From the NCBI GenBank assembly GCA_003990745.1, contig RBNI01003954.1, forward strand, positions 1 through 14,885: a DNA stretch of 14,885 bases, read 5' to 3'. This document shows positions 1-8,527 of the stretch, piece after piece. The stretch is from Jimgerdemannia flammicorona. Taxonomy: Eukaryota; Mucoromycota; Endogonomycetes; Endogonales; Endogonaceae. The notes under the pieces were generated by a model. It was not told the origin of the DNA and did not search any database. It saw nothing but the letters and a program-made list of their open reading frames with translations. Made by a program: the position numbers and the translations under genes. The first letter of the stretch is position 1, and each line of letters opens with the position of its first letter.

Positions 1-20
1 AAAAAAAAAAAAAAAAAAAA
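1..20. repeat. Poly(A) run at the window edge
   Basis: Twenty uninterrupted A residues precede the first LINE sequence. They could be the 3' tail of another retroelement lying just outside the window, with LINE-A inserted next to it, or simply a homopolymer where an assembly stopped. The sequence cannot decide between these. Confidence 0.8.
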
Positions 21-29
21 GAGAGACAA

Positions 30-583
30 GTGATGGCAGCTGGAGAGGAGGAACTGGTGAACATCCCAGAGGAGTGGGATGAGGCTCCAAGTACTGGGGC
101 TGATACCACAATACTGGATGGCAGGAGGCCAGTGACCCCTGGAGAAAAGGAGGTGGGGAACCTACTTTAGATGTATAGAGCAATGAACAACTTGGTGGCT
201 GAGGAGCTGAGAGAGGTAGATTTGAGAGTAATGAGCAATGAGCATTAGATGCAGATCATGCAGAGGGATGGGGTGGTGGGGCATTGAAGGCAGAAATTCT
301 GGTAGTGTATCTGGAGAAGGAAGGCTATGAGGTAGATGAGGAGTGGGAGGCAGAGCTGGCGGGAGTCGCTGGAGAGAAGGCTGAGTACTGCTGGACCAAG
401 CATCATGGTCTACAGCTCTGGCAGGAAGCCTGCCTAGAGTACTATGAGGAATTTGAGAAGAAGGCAGATGGGGAGATGAATGAACTGTTGGCTAGATTGG
501 AGGCTCAGAGGGCTGAAGAGAAGGAGGTGTCAGCGGAACATCATCTGGACTTGGCGCAAGAGGTGATGAACATGGAGCAGTAG
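30..583 (+). pseudogene. LINE-A ORF1 protein, C-terminal part (broken)
   Basis: This is the 3' part of the first ORF of the LINE, normally an RNA-binding or chaperone-like structural protein. The reading frame from 30 (residues such as EEELVNIPEEWDEAPSTGAD) aligns with LINE-B at 7937-8030. It carries TAG stops at 168-170 and 246-248, then a one-base deletion near 277-283 shifts it into the frame that is open from 284 to the TAG at 581-583. The last 99 codons are very acidic, rich in Glu and Lys, and could form helices or coiled coil (LEKEGYEVDEEWEAEL, EEFEKKADGEMNELLARLEA). I see no CCHC knuckle or RRM. LINE-B has TGG where this copy has TAG at 246 and shares a TAG at the position of 168. The ORF2 start follows 31 nt downstream. 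Family identity rests on position and on the LINE-B alignment, not on a recognised domain. Confidence 0.7.
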
Positions 584-614
584 AGAGGGACTTGATAACA
601 CACCATTCTTTATT

Positions 615-1330
615 ATGAATAGTACAACCAACATTTTTTCTTTGAACGTGAATGGGTTATAGGGTGTGCATTAGTGTAAGAACATTTTCACTTGGCTAAA
701 GGGATTGGAGGCCGATCTCTTTCTTTTGCAGGATGTCAGGTATGAGGATGATCTAGATAGACTGGAATGGACAAAGAAATGGGGAGGTGAGGCAGTATGG
801 AAGGGTAAGGTTGGGATTCTGATATGGAAAGGCAGAGGGGAGATAAGGGATATACAGAGCTGGGGGGATAGACTGGTCTGGGGAGAGTAGATATGCAAGG
901 GTTGAGAGCCAGTCACAGTGGGCTCCTACTACTGCTCTGCAGTATAGAGTGAGCATATAGATTGGGTGAAGGGCCTATAGGAGAGTGGTGTTCTTGCAGA
1001 GGTTGGGGTGGATATGCTTGGTGGGGACTTCAATATGGTCTGGGATATGTTGGTGGACAGAACTGATGGAGGGCAGGGAGCTGAGGGTTGGAGTGGAGGA
1101 TTGGCAGTATGGGAAGAAGTGGAAAGACTAAGTGCTCTAGTGGATACAGGTAGAGAGTATTGGGGGGACAGAAGAGTGTACATACACTGGGCTAGGGGCC
1201 TGGGGACAAGGATTAATTAGATTCTGACAGCTAGCTGCTGGGGCTTGGATGTTTAGAAGTCACTGGAGGTGGAATGGTGTCATTGGTCAGATCATTGGGG
1301 GCTTTTAGAGCAGGAACATTTTGGGGGGAG
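615..1330 (+). other. LINE-A endonuclease domain (EEP fold)
   Basis: Catalytic landmarks of the exonuclease-endonuclease-phosphatase fold are in one frame: NVNG (645-656), LQDV at the LQET position in the stretch LEADLFLLQDVRYED, GGDFN with the GDFN motif near 1021-1035, and SDH at 1287-1295. The RID motif before the last strand reads RIN here, an Asp-to-Asn change; LINE-B keeps RID. Just after the domain comes FGGSGDGPGHWYLN, the glycine-rich W-x-LN segment common after the endonuclease in LINEs. In-frame TAG/TGA codons interrupt the domain, so it is inactive. Confidence 0.85.
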
Positions 1331-1834
1331 TGGGGATGGGCCTGGACATTGGTATCTCAATTCTTTCTTATTAGATGACAAGACCTAGTGAGATGAGTGG
1401 GTGGAAGACATTTAATGGAAAGTGGGATGCTGGCAGCAGGAAGGTGTCCCAGTTGGTCTTTGGTGGATAAGGATAAAGGAGATAGCCAGAATATACTGGA
1501 GTGAGGCTGGCAAGGAGGCTGGGAAACAGAGAAGGCAACAGGTGAGATGGGCTTTGAGTAGACTGTCTAGACTCTTGGAGGACTGGGCAAGACTGGTGAC
1601 AGTGGAGGGGGAGGAGAATTAGAGATTGACAAGAGTGAAAATGGAGGTTGATGAATTACAACAGGTGTTGTGGAAAGAGGAAGAGGCAAAGGTACAGGGC
1701 TTGGTGGCATGGCTTCATTGGCAGGGGTTGGAGGAAGGGGAGAGATCTTTGAAGTTTCTCACAAGAGCCCTTTAGGTAAGAAGGGTGCAACAACATATGA
1801 TATTTTGGTGCATGGTATATAAGACATTCTCAGA

Positions 1835-2850
1835 TTGTTAAAGGGGCATTGGAGTGGATTGTGGAGTGAGAAGGAGGGTGGGGCAGATACTGAAGCCATA
1901 GCCCAAGCATTGGAGAATTAGCACTCTACATGAGTAGATGGAATGAGTGACTTAGTACTGCCAGTACAAGAGGAGGAGATCCACCAGGTTCTTGCTGCAA
2001 CAACTCTGGGTACAGTGTCTGGGGAGGATGGTCTGCCCTAGGACTTTTGGAAGAAGATGGTGGAGGTTCCAGGAATACTGGGGGAGATGATGGCACTGTA
2101 TGATTAAATTTTACAGATGGGGAGATGGGTGGGAGAACAGGATCTGAGGCTGGTGACATTGATTTACAAAAATAAGGGAAGGCAAGAGGACTGGAAGAAC
2201 TGGAGGCCAATTATATTACTGGACATGGACAGAAAGTTGGTTACCAAGGTAGTGGTTGTAAGGCTGCAAAAGGTGGCCCAGCAAGTCTTGGGTGCTGAGC
2301 AGAGGGGTTTTGTAGGAGGCTGGCTCATCCAGGATGGCACAGCCTGGGTTCATGGAGTTATTGAAGGGGCATGAGCCAGTGGACTGGATGGGTGACTGAT
2401 CTTTCTGGACCAGGAGAAGGCTTATGACCAGGTGTGGTGGGTCTGGCTGATAAAAGTATTGGATAGAATTGGAGTCCTGCACCAGTTCAGGTCAGCTATG
2501 ATCAGTCTACTGGAAGGGAGTCATGTAGCACTCATGTGTAATAGACACAGAGGGGTAGCATTTCTCTTGGAAAGGGGGGTGCCCCAGGGGGACCCACTGT
2601 CCCCCATCTTGTATGCTCTATCCCTGGAGCCCTTCATGGACAGGATCAGGTGGAAGATAGTAGGGCTCTCTATCTTTGGCATTGGGTGGAAAGTTGGAGC
2701 CTTTGCAGATGATATGGTAGTTGGCCTGGGATCAATTGCAGATGTTGAGAAGCTCAAGGAAACAGTAGAGTAGTATGAGGAGAACTCCAGGGCAAAGCTT
2801 AATTGGCATAAGTATGAAACAATGATACATATTAGGCAATGGTCTGGTGG
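1835..2850 (+). other. LINE-A reverse transcriptase domain
   Basis: Reverse transcriptase blocks in order, all in the frame of 2117: DWKNWRPIILLDMDRKL (block 1-2), QRGFVGGWLIQDG, FLDQEKAYDQV with the first catalytic Asp at 2408-2410, GVPQGDPLSPILYALSLEP (block 4) and FADDM with the catalytic Asp pair at 2708-2713, then KLNWHKYE in the thumb region. The DQEKAY motif and the QGDPLSP block are typical of L1/Tx1-like LINEs, including fungal ones. All catalytic Asp codons survive here, but a TGA near 2372, a TAG at 2771 and frameshifts on both sides disrupt the protein. Confidence 0.88.
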
Positions 2851-3659
2851 GAGGGGAGATTATTGGAACCATTGTCCCTACTGGTGAGGCAGTGCAGTAC
2901 TTGGGTATTTATCTGTCAGTATATGGGTCTGTTTTGCCCAGACATTGGTGGGAACAGTGGATTGGAATCTAGGAGAAGGCTCTGCAGAGTTGGGGGGGTC
3001 ACCAATTGTCTCTGGCAGGGCATGTTTCAGTTCTGAATGTCTATTGGCTGCCAAAGTTGTGATATCTGGCTTATCATCTAGACTTCCCAGCTTGGGTGGT
3101 GAAGTGATTGATGAAGCTGGCTAAGGAGTGGATCTGGGCTGGAAGATGGAGTCAGATCAGCTGGGAGGTCTTGTTCTTACTGGTGGTGGGTGGTGGACTT
3201 GGGCTGGTTGACTTTCCTAAGAGACTGCACTGCTTGAGAGCATGGTGGCTGAAGAGAGCAGTGGAGCTGAGGGGGGGAGGTTGGGTCTCCCTACTGCAGA
3301 AGGTCTGAGAGATGAGGTTCTCACTGAGAGGTTCAACTGGTGACCTCTTTGCATTTGTTGGCCTTCAGAATATCGAACAATTGAGATACAAAGGCTTCTG
3401 GTAGGGGGTGGTAGAGGGGGTGTACCGCATTGGAATTAGATGGTAGGGAAATGAAGGTAAGGTGGCTTGGGACCTGGTGATGTGGAGGTGGGACTGAGTG
3501 TTGCTGAGAGGCACTCCCTTAATTGAATTTGATATTAGTAATGAGATTGAATGCCAAAGAGGACCAGGCTAGAATCTGTGGCCTAGTAGTTGGCAAGGAG
3601 TAGGAATCGGTGAGGAGTGGGACTGGTATAGCATTTGGGCCTGGAGTGCTGAGGTGAGG

Positions 3660-3880
3660 AGATGGATGCCACCAAAGTATTGGGTGGTCTGGTGGTGCAT
3701 GTTGTGGCAGAATATCATGCTCAACTTCCACTTGGGTCACCTTATCCAGAGAGGTTGCTTCAACTGTGAAGAGTGTTATAATATAGGGCAGGAAGAGAGT
3801 TATGTATAGATGCCTGAACATTGGCTAGGAGAGTGTGAGGTGCTTAGTAACTTTTGGTAGATAGTCAGGGATCATTTGGG
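3660..3880 (+). other. LINE-A C-terminal zinc knuckle (zf-RVT-like)
   Basis: The segment MPPKYWVVWWCMLWQN is followed by a C-x2-C ... H-x4-C pattern: Cys 3765-3767, Cys 3774-3776, His 3819-3821, Cys 3834-3836, then FW. This order, with an aromatic-rich lead-in and a trailing W, matches the zinc-binding region found after reverse transcriptase in plant and fungal LINEs (zf-RVT family). All four ligands are present here; one TAG (3807-3809) lies between them. Confidence 0.72.
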
Positions 3881-4252
3881 GTAGGAGGCAGGGGAGCTGG
3901 CATATAGGGGTGATGGAGAGATTTGAGGGATAGATTGGTAGGGGGGATGGAGAAGGAATGGCTTACATTAGACTAGGCTTTGGCCATTTGGGTGGGACTG
4001 GCCAGTCATTGGTTATTTGTTTTTAAGGATGGGAGGAAACTAGGCTTTGCGGTCAGGTTGATACAGTGGCATAGCCTTATAGAAGATATCTTGACAGGCT
4101 GGTGGCTTGGTTGGGGGTTGCAGGGTAGTCAAAGACACCGTTTGGTGGAGAAAATCTGTAAGCAGAGTGGGGGGAGGGTTGGAGTTAAGGGTGAGAGAGT
4201 AGTCTTTGTTTATGAGGGTGTGGGGAGTGGCCCCCCTATGGGGATTGGGTAG

Positions 4253-4330
4253 TGGGAGGATATACTGTAAAACTTATTAATAGATGGTAATAAATGGCAG
4301 AGTCTAAGTGACTATAAAAAAAAAAAAAAA
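4253..4330 (+). other. LINE-A 3' UTR and poly(A) tail
   Basis: Sixty-three bases separate the ORF2 stop from a 15-nt A tail (4316-4330). The terminal segment ending AGTCTAAGTGACTATA is nearly the same in LINE-B (AGTCCAAGTAACTATA before 12253) and in the small antisense element at 6815-7005. It is therefore probably the conserved 3' recognition end used by the family's reverse transcriptase. Confidence 0.8.
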
Positions 4331-5786
4331 GTAAAGAAACTAATTTGAAAACCAGACCAATATATCTATACATATATATATAGTTAAAAAAACCTTAGAA
4401 AAGGAAGATGAAGAACTCTCCAAACTTCAAAAAGATGAAGATAATGAGGAAGATAATCTTCAAAACTACTTAAGAAATATAAAAATATCTTCCAAGAACC
4501 CTAAGAACTACTACCTATCTGAGCAGTAGAATATAGTATTAAAACTATTTCTAGTTCAGACTCTCTACTATAGAATCTATTAATTAGCCCAATCTGAGCT
4601 AGAGATCCTTAAGGAATAATTAGCAAAATTAGTAAGTAAAGGTCTTATCTGTTCATCAAAATCACTATATAGTATACCAATTCTCTTTATCTATAAAAAA
4701 GATAAAAGTCTCTATATATATATTAATTACTGAGCACTTAATAAGATCTCTATCAAGAACTAATATATACTCTTATAAATTGATAAACTACTTGACCAAG
4801 TATATAAGGTTAAGATCATTTTACTTATCAACCTTATATCTGAATATTACTAAATTTATATCAAAAAGAAAGATATCTCTAAGATAGCTTTTCAAATAAG
4901 ATTTAGATACTATAAATTCTATATGATATTATTCAGCCTTACTAATATACTAGCAATCTTTTAAATACTGATAAATAACATTTTTTATAAATATCTTAGA
5001 GTATTTATTCTGATCTATCTGGATAATATTCTGGTATATAGTATAAGTATATAGTATTATCTATTAACAATACTTATAAATAATTTTTGACATACTTCAT
5101 GAATACTGGCTCTCAGTGAAAAGAAAGAAATACTACTTCTTTAAGAAGAAAATTAAATATCTAAAACATATTATCTTAGAAAATAGTATTATCATTGATC
5201 TCAAGAAGACCCAAGTAATCTATAATTGACTATTCCAAAGACCCTCAAGTCTCTATAAGGATTTAATAAACTAGTAAAATATTATAAAAGATTCATTTAA
5301 AAATTCTCTGCAATTGTCTCTTTATTTACAAGTCTTGCCAGAAAGAGAGCCAATGTCAAAAAAGAATAAATAGAAAAATGTACTATAGTTATAAATACTC
5401 TTAAGAGAATGCTGATTAATATATCAATTTTGATTAGTCTTAATTCAAAAAGACTCTTTGTAGTTATCACTAATATTTCAAATATTACTATTAGAGCTAT
5501 CCTAACTCAATATAAATACTCTATCATCTACCTATCTCAGAAATATAATAAATATAAAAGAAACTATATTATATAAGATAAAGAACTCTTTACTATCATC
5601 TGATCTCTATAAGTATGGAGATATTTTCTCTTTAGCAAAATGTTTATCTTATAGACAGACTATCAAGCCCTCTGATATATTCAGATACAATCAATTTTTA
5701 TAGAAAGATAGACTTAATAGATATAGATCCTTATACTCTTTGATGTTGAAATTAAGCATATTACTAGAACTAAAAATGAAGTAGCT

Positions 5787-6098
5787 GATATACTCTTCTA
5801 AAGTACTCAGAAAGATAATCTTACTATAATTAGTAACATTGTTATCAGTCTATTTAAAGAAGTCAAGAAGAAGTATATTAAGAATACTAATATATAAAAA
5901 ATTACTAAACAAATTCTTAAAGAAGATAGTAATATCATGAAGAAGGTCTATAAGAATGTATCTATCTAAAATAGATACATATATCTTAATAATATAAGAA
6001 TTTGAATATCTGATATCTCTATCTACTTATAAATTCTATAAGAACTATATGATATATCTATAGCTAGATATATAGAATTTGATAATATATATATAACT
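5787..6098 (+). repeat. 312-bp in-frame tandem duplication, unit 1
   Basis: The stretch starting GATATACTCTTCTAAAGTAC recurs at 6099 (GATATACTTTTCTAAAGTAC). The spacing is 312 bp, exactly 104 codons. It covers the end of RNase H and the beginning of the integrase zinc-binding region. The copies differ at scattered positions, mostly C/T and G/A, so the duplication predates much of the decay. Confidence 0.85.
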
Positions 6099-6266
6099 GA
6101 TATACTTTTCTAAAGTACTCAAAAGAATGACTTTATAGTAATTAGTAATATTACTATCAGTCTATTTGAAAAAGTCAAAAAGAAGTATATTAAGAATACT
6201 AATAAATAAGAAATTGTCAAACAAACTTTCAAAAAAGAAAGTAATATTATAAAGAAGATATATAAG
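6099..6266 (+). repeat. 312-bp tandem duplication, unit 2, left part (split by LINE-B)
   Basis: The second duplicate runs from 6099 to the LINE-B insertion point at 6266 and resumes at 12297-12440, where TAGATACATATATTTTAATA matches TAGATACATATATCTTAATA of unit 1. Together the two parts make one 312-bp unit, and the reading frame continues across the gap once LINE-B and one target-site copy are removed. Confidence 0.83.
6255..6266. repeat. LINE-B target-site duplication, left copy
   Basis: AAGATATATAAG sits directly before the first base of LINE-B. The same sequence recurs at 12285-12296 right after the poly(A); the two leading A residues there are inseparable from the tail, so the certain duplication is the 10 bp from 6257. 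Unit 1 of the tandem repeat has the related AAGGTCTATAAG at the equivalent site, followed by the same downstream sequence, which confirms the junction. Confidence 0.88.
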
Positions 6267-6353
6267 CAGTCTATCTTTCTCTGGTAATATTCAGATTATA
6301 CAAGACTTAGATAATACTTTCTACAATGTTTTTAGTAAAAAGATAATAATAAC
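6267..6353 (+). other. LINE-B 5' leader
   Basis: Eighty-seven AT-rich bases lie between the target-site duplication and the first plausible ORF1 codon. They resemble the surrounding gypsy in composition more than the G-rich body of the LINE. I see no promoter motif that can be defended. LINEs usually carry an internal promoter in this position, so this is where one would sit. Confidence 0.45.
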
Positions 6354-6800
6354 ATAGTAAGTAATAAGTATTCTGGGGAGTATACTGGGCAGGGTGGCCC
6401 CAGTGTCTTTGACTGGCAATATGTAGGGAGGCACCAAGGAGCTAGTTTGGAGATACCAGGTCCCTCTTTATGGGGTTGAGAGACAGGTGGTGGTGGAAGA
6501 GGAGAAATGAGGCAGCTGAGAGAAGGGAGAGTGACTTTCATAGACAAGGTCCCAATGGAGAAACAGGTGACAGGACTGGAGGGATGGCTGGAGTTAGGAA
6601 AGGAGAAAGTAGCAGCTAGGGAGAAGGGGGGTACCCCCCTGGAGGGCCAGAGTAGTGAGACTAGTGATATAGGGGCTAAGAGAGTAACTACTAATAAGAG
6701 TGTAATGGACAATCTGAAAAAAAATCTAGATGGAACTACTGATGGTGAACTGAGCTGTGGGATGAGTATGAGGCCAAGCAATCTGACTAATAGTATAACA

Positions 6801-6814
6801 GGCCTGGCAGTGGT
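6801..6814. repeat. Target-site duplication of the antisense insertion, left copy
   Basis: GGCCTGGCAGTGGT pairs with GGCTTGACAGTGAT at 7006-7019: 11 of 14 bases agree and all three differences are C/T or G/A. Both copies encode the same place in ORF1 (GLAV and GLTV), so removing one copy plus the insertion restores the frame. Confidence 0.75.
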
Positions 6815-6850
<36 letters not shown>

Positions 6851-7005
6851 TCTTTTTTTTTTTTTTTTTTTTATAGTTTCTTGGACTTCTTTCTTTATTA
6901 ATATATCTGTTTATCTAATATATATTATACTGAGCCCACTTCTTGGTAGTGACTCTGTTACTCAAGAAGTCAATCTTGGAGTTCACAGTCACTCTGTATT
7001 TCTGA
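6815..7005 (-). mobile_element. Short antisense retroelement (truncated LINE relative or SINE) inside LINE-B ORF1
   Basis: On the minus strand this is a 133-nt body followed by an A20-GAC-A33 tail (seen as T runs at 6853-6872 and 6817-6849). Read on the minus strand, the body ends AGTCCAAGAAACTATA, almost the same as the 3' terminus of LINE-A and LINE-B, and about 75 nt before it resemble the LINE 3' UTR loosely. The other roughly 60 nt do not match LINE ORF2 and show no clear tRNA A/B boxes. It could be a very short 5'-truncated copy of a related LINE or a SINE borrowing the LINE 3' end. A plus-strand reading frame across it would give an artificial poly-Phe run and should not be annotated as protein. 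Confidence 0.78.
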
Positions 7006-7019
7006 GGCTTGACAGTGAT
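7006..7019. repeat. Target-site duplication of the antisense insertion, right copy
   Basis: GGCTTGACAGTGAT repeats 6801-6814 with three transition differences. ORF1 coding resumes here in a frame offset by one base from that before the insertion. The insertion plus one copy is 205 bp, which explains the offset exactly. Confidence 0.75.
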
Positions 7020-8527
7020 GGCAAAAATGATCATAAGGCTGATTGCCAAGCAGATGAATGGTGTAGCATCCATGAAGTTCCTGAGGGGTTTAAAAGGGGT
7101 GGAGGTGGGCTTCAAGAAGACTGGGCCATTGGAGGCTGTGATGAAGAGAGGGCTGACTGTTGAAGAGGTGTATATTCTAATGGCATAATACTTAAGATAG
7201 AACCCCAGGGTGGTGCAACTTCTGGTGAAAGGAGAACCCATAGTGATGACTATGGAGACAAGAAGGAGATTATGGCTGAGTATGGGGAGATGGTTGATAT
7301 TGGGTTTCAAGTTTGGAAAGAGACCTCTTTCAGGATAGGAGATATTGATATTCAGATTCAGCTAGCTAGAAGGGAGACTACCAGGAAGACTTATGATTGG
7401 CCAATAGTGATAGTATGGGGGACCTTTATGTATAAGGTGACAAGAGTGAAGAGGAGTAAAGAGGAGGAGGAGGATTTGTTGGAGGTGCTAGAGAAGCTGA
7501 GTGATACTGTAGAGTAGAGGATAAAGGCTTGAAAGGCTTATGTGGGGTTGATACACTTGGAGATAGTAGATGAAAAGTATGTCTATATTGATAAGAGGCT
7601 GTGGAAGAGGTCCCAAGAGTATAAGAGACAGAGAGAGCTGCTAGCAAACTTGGAAGAGAAGGTGAAGAAGAATACTAGTAGAGTGGAGGACTCTGGGGGT
7701 ACCAAGGTGAGTATCTGGGCTAGTGAGAGAGGAGAGAATATAGAAAAGAGACCAGTGGAGGCTGGAAAGATACTGAGCAATGATCTGTATATAGATGGTA
7801 TATTTGAAGTCTGAGAGGACTCTCTTTCTCTTTTCAGAAAGAGTCCAGTCTCAAGAGACAGGGAGGTAGAGGATATACTGATATAAGGGGCCCAGCAAGT
7901 ATACTTTTAGAGTCCCTATAGTTGAGAAAGGGGGTTCAGTAGTAGTGGTGGGTGAGAAGGAACTGATGAATATCTCTGATGAGGAGTGGGATGATACTGT
8001 GAGTGCAGGGGCAGATACTTTAATGCTGGGGGAGGGGAGACTGGCAACACTGGGTGGAAAGGAGGTAAGAAACTTATAATAGATGTATCAGATGATAAAT
8101 AACTTAGCAGCTGAGAAGTTGGGAGAAGTGGACCTGAGGGTGCTTAGTGATGATCATTGGATACAGATCTTGTGGAGTGATAGAGTGGTTGAGGCTCTGA
8201 AGGTAGAGGTGCTTGCAGTGCTCTTGGAAGAGAAAAGATATGAGATTGATAAGATGAGGGAGGTAGAGCTGGTGGCTTTTGCTGGAGAGAGAGCTGTTCT
8301 CTAGTAGGTAGAGAGACATGGATTGTGGCTTTGACAGAAAGCTTGCTTGGAGTATCATGAGGACTTTGAGGAAAAGGAGGATGGGGAGCTAGTGGTACTA
8401 ATGGTGAGATTGGAGGCTAAGAGAGTTGAAGAGGAGAAAGTGTCTACTGAATATGATTTGGACTTAGTGTAGGAGATGATAACAGTAGAGCTATAGAGAG
8501 TATATATGATCTTTAACATTTATTTCC

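Larger units (their letters stand above)
615..4252 (+). pseudogene. LINE-A ORF2: endonuclease / reverse transcriptase / zinc knuckle (broken)
   Basis: ORF2 of a LINE nicks target DNA and reverse transcribes the element RNA from the nick. I place the start at ATG 615 (MNSTTNIFSLNVNG), because the endonuclease NVNG motif follows at once and ORF1 ends 31 nt upstream. Domains in order: apurinic-like endonuclease (615 to about 1330), linker, reverse transcriptase (about 1835-2850) and a zf-RVT-like knuckle (about 3660-3880). The last residues, GIG then TAG at 4250, match the end of LINE-B ORF2. The frame of 615 holds to about 1790, shifts (short deletion relative to LINE-B) for about 1799-2836, returns at about 2850 and shifts again near 3900-3920. 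In-frame stops include 660, 888, 903, 945, 1620 and 3309. Length is about 1,210 codons, normal for a LINE ORF2. It cannot make a full protein. Confidence 0.88.
21..4330 (+). mobile_element. LINE-A: non-LTR retrotransposon, 5' incomplete, decayed
   Basis: A two-ORF LINE in the order ORF1 (C-terminal part), ORF2 with endonuclease, reverse transcriptase and zinc knuckle, short 3' UTR, poly(A) tail. It aligns collinearly with LINE-B (6267-12286) from about position 21, which matches about 7925 of LINE-B, down to the common 3' end before the A tail. Roughly the first 1.65 kb present in LINE-B is missing here, through 5' truncation or because the window begins inside it. Several CpG dinucleotides survive, whereas LINE-B has almost none, so LINE-A looks less mutated by substitution; it carries more frameshifts. 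The left junction is poly(A), so no target-site duplication can be tested. The right flank is AT-rich gypsy sequence, suggesting insertion into that element. Confidence 0.88.
4331..6266 (+). mobile_element. Ty3/gypsy chromovirus, 5' portion of pol (heavily mutated)
   Basis: From the end of LINE-A the composition switches abruptly to strongly AT-rich. From about 4400 the plus strand encodes a degenerate gypsy polyprotein that resumes at 12297, after LINE-B. The first 60-70 nt hold low-complexity TA repeats and no recognisable motif. Gag and protease and the 5' LTR are not in the window; they may lie to the left of LINE-A. I could not find an LTR or primer-binding site on this side. Confidence 0.87.
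4400..6266 (+). pseudogene. gypsy pol part 1: reverse transcriptase and RNase H (dead)
   Basis: The translation follows the canonical gypsy pol order: YKNIFQEP upstream of the RT (frame of 4484), then, after one frameshift near 4560, a single frame from 4563 to 6266. Motifs include KGLICSSKSLYSIPILF, NKISIKN, FSLTNILAIF, and YLDNILV at 5016-5036, the YLDD box with its second Asp changed to Asn. RNase H follows: TNISN (5469-5483) replaces TDASD with both Asp changed to Asn, then DKELFTII and VWRYFL, then TDYQAL at 5655, then FDVEIKHITRTKNEVADIL up to 5795. Stop codons are frequent and lie mostly where CAG/CAA, CGA or TGG would be expected. The 3' end runs through a 312-bp tandem duplication and is cut by LINE-B. 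Confidence 0.87.
6354..8496 (+). pseudogene. LINE-B ORF1 protein (broken, interrupted by an antisense insertion)
   Basis: The frame running through 6507 begins upstream near an ATA at 6354, which may be a mutated ATG. It reads to NSITGLAV at about 6813, is interrupted by the insertion at 6815-7005, and continues from 7006 as GLTVMAKMIIRLIAKQMNGV. It then shifts between about 7180 and 7272, stays open with few stops to about 7900 (YDWPIVIVWGTFMYK, then KRSKEEEEDLLEVLEKL) and shifts back before 7940 (EKELMNISDEEWDD). The end, VEL then TAG at 8494, aligns with the LINE-A ORF1 end. The product is about 640 codons without the insertion, basic in the first half, and Glu/Lys-rich with likely helices towards the end. 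I recognise no CCHC knuckle or RRM. LINE ORF1 proteins generally bind element RNA; that role is inferred from position only. Confidence 0.68.

Noticed and set aside
2839..3036. 65-codon open frame in the third plus frame
   Set aside because: Comparison with LINE-B shows that the true ORF2 frame here is that of 2859 (IIGTIVPTGEAVQYLGIYLS); this one is off-frame.
4350..4385. TA-rich repeat as a promoter (TATA) signal
   Set aside because: It is TATATA low complexity in uniformly AT-rich decayed sequence with no intact gene downstream.
6873..7005. tRNA gene or tRNA-derived head in the antisense element
   Set aside because: No convincing A box or B box and no cloverleaf could be drawn on the minus strand.
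6507..7163. 218-codon open frame on the plus strand containing a poly-Phe run
   Set aside because: It reads through the T tracts of the antisense insertion. Only its first about 100 codons are ORF1; the rest is insertion sequence and the wrong frame after it.
6332..7310. Minus-strand open frames of 131-149 codons in this region, and other minus-strand frames such as 3519-3821 and 8822-9176
   Set aside because: They are antisense shadows of the G-rich LINE sense strand (C-poor sense strands give few stops on the complement), with Ser/Pro/Leu-rich composition and no motifs.
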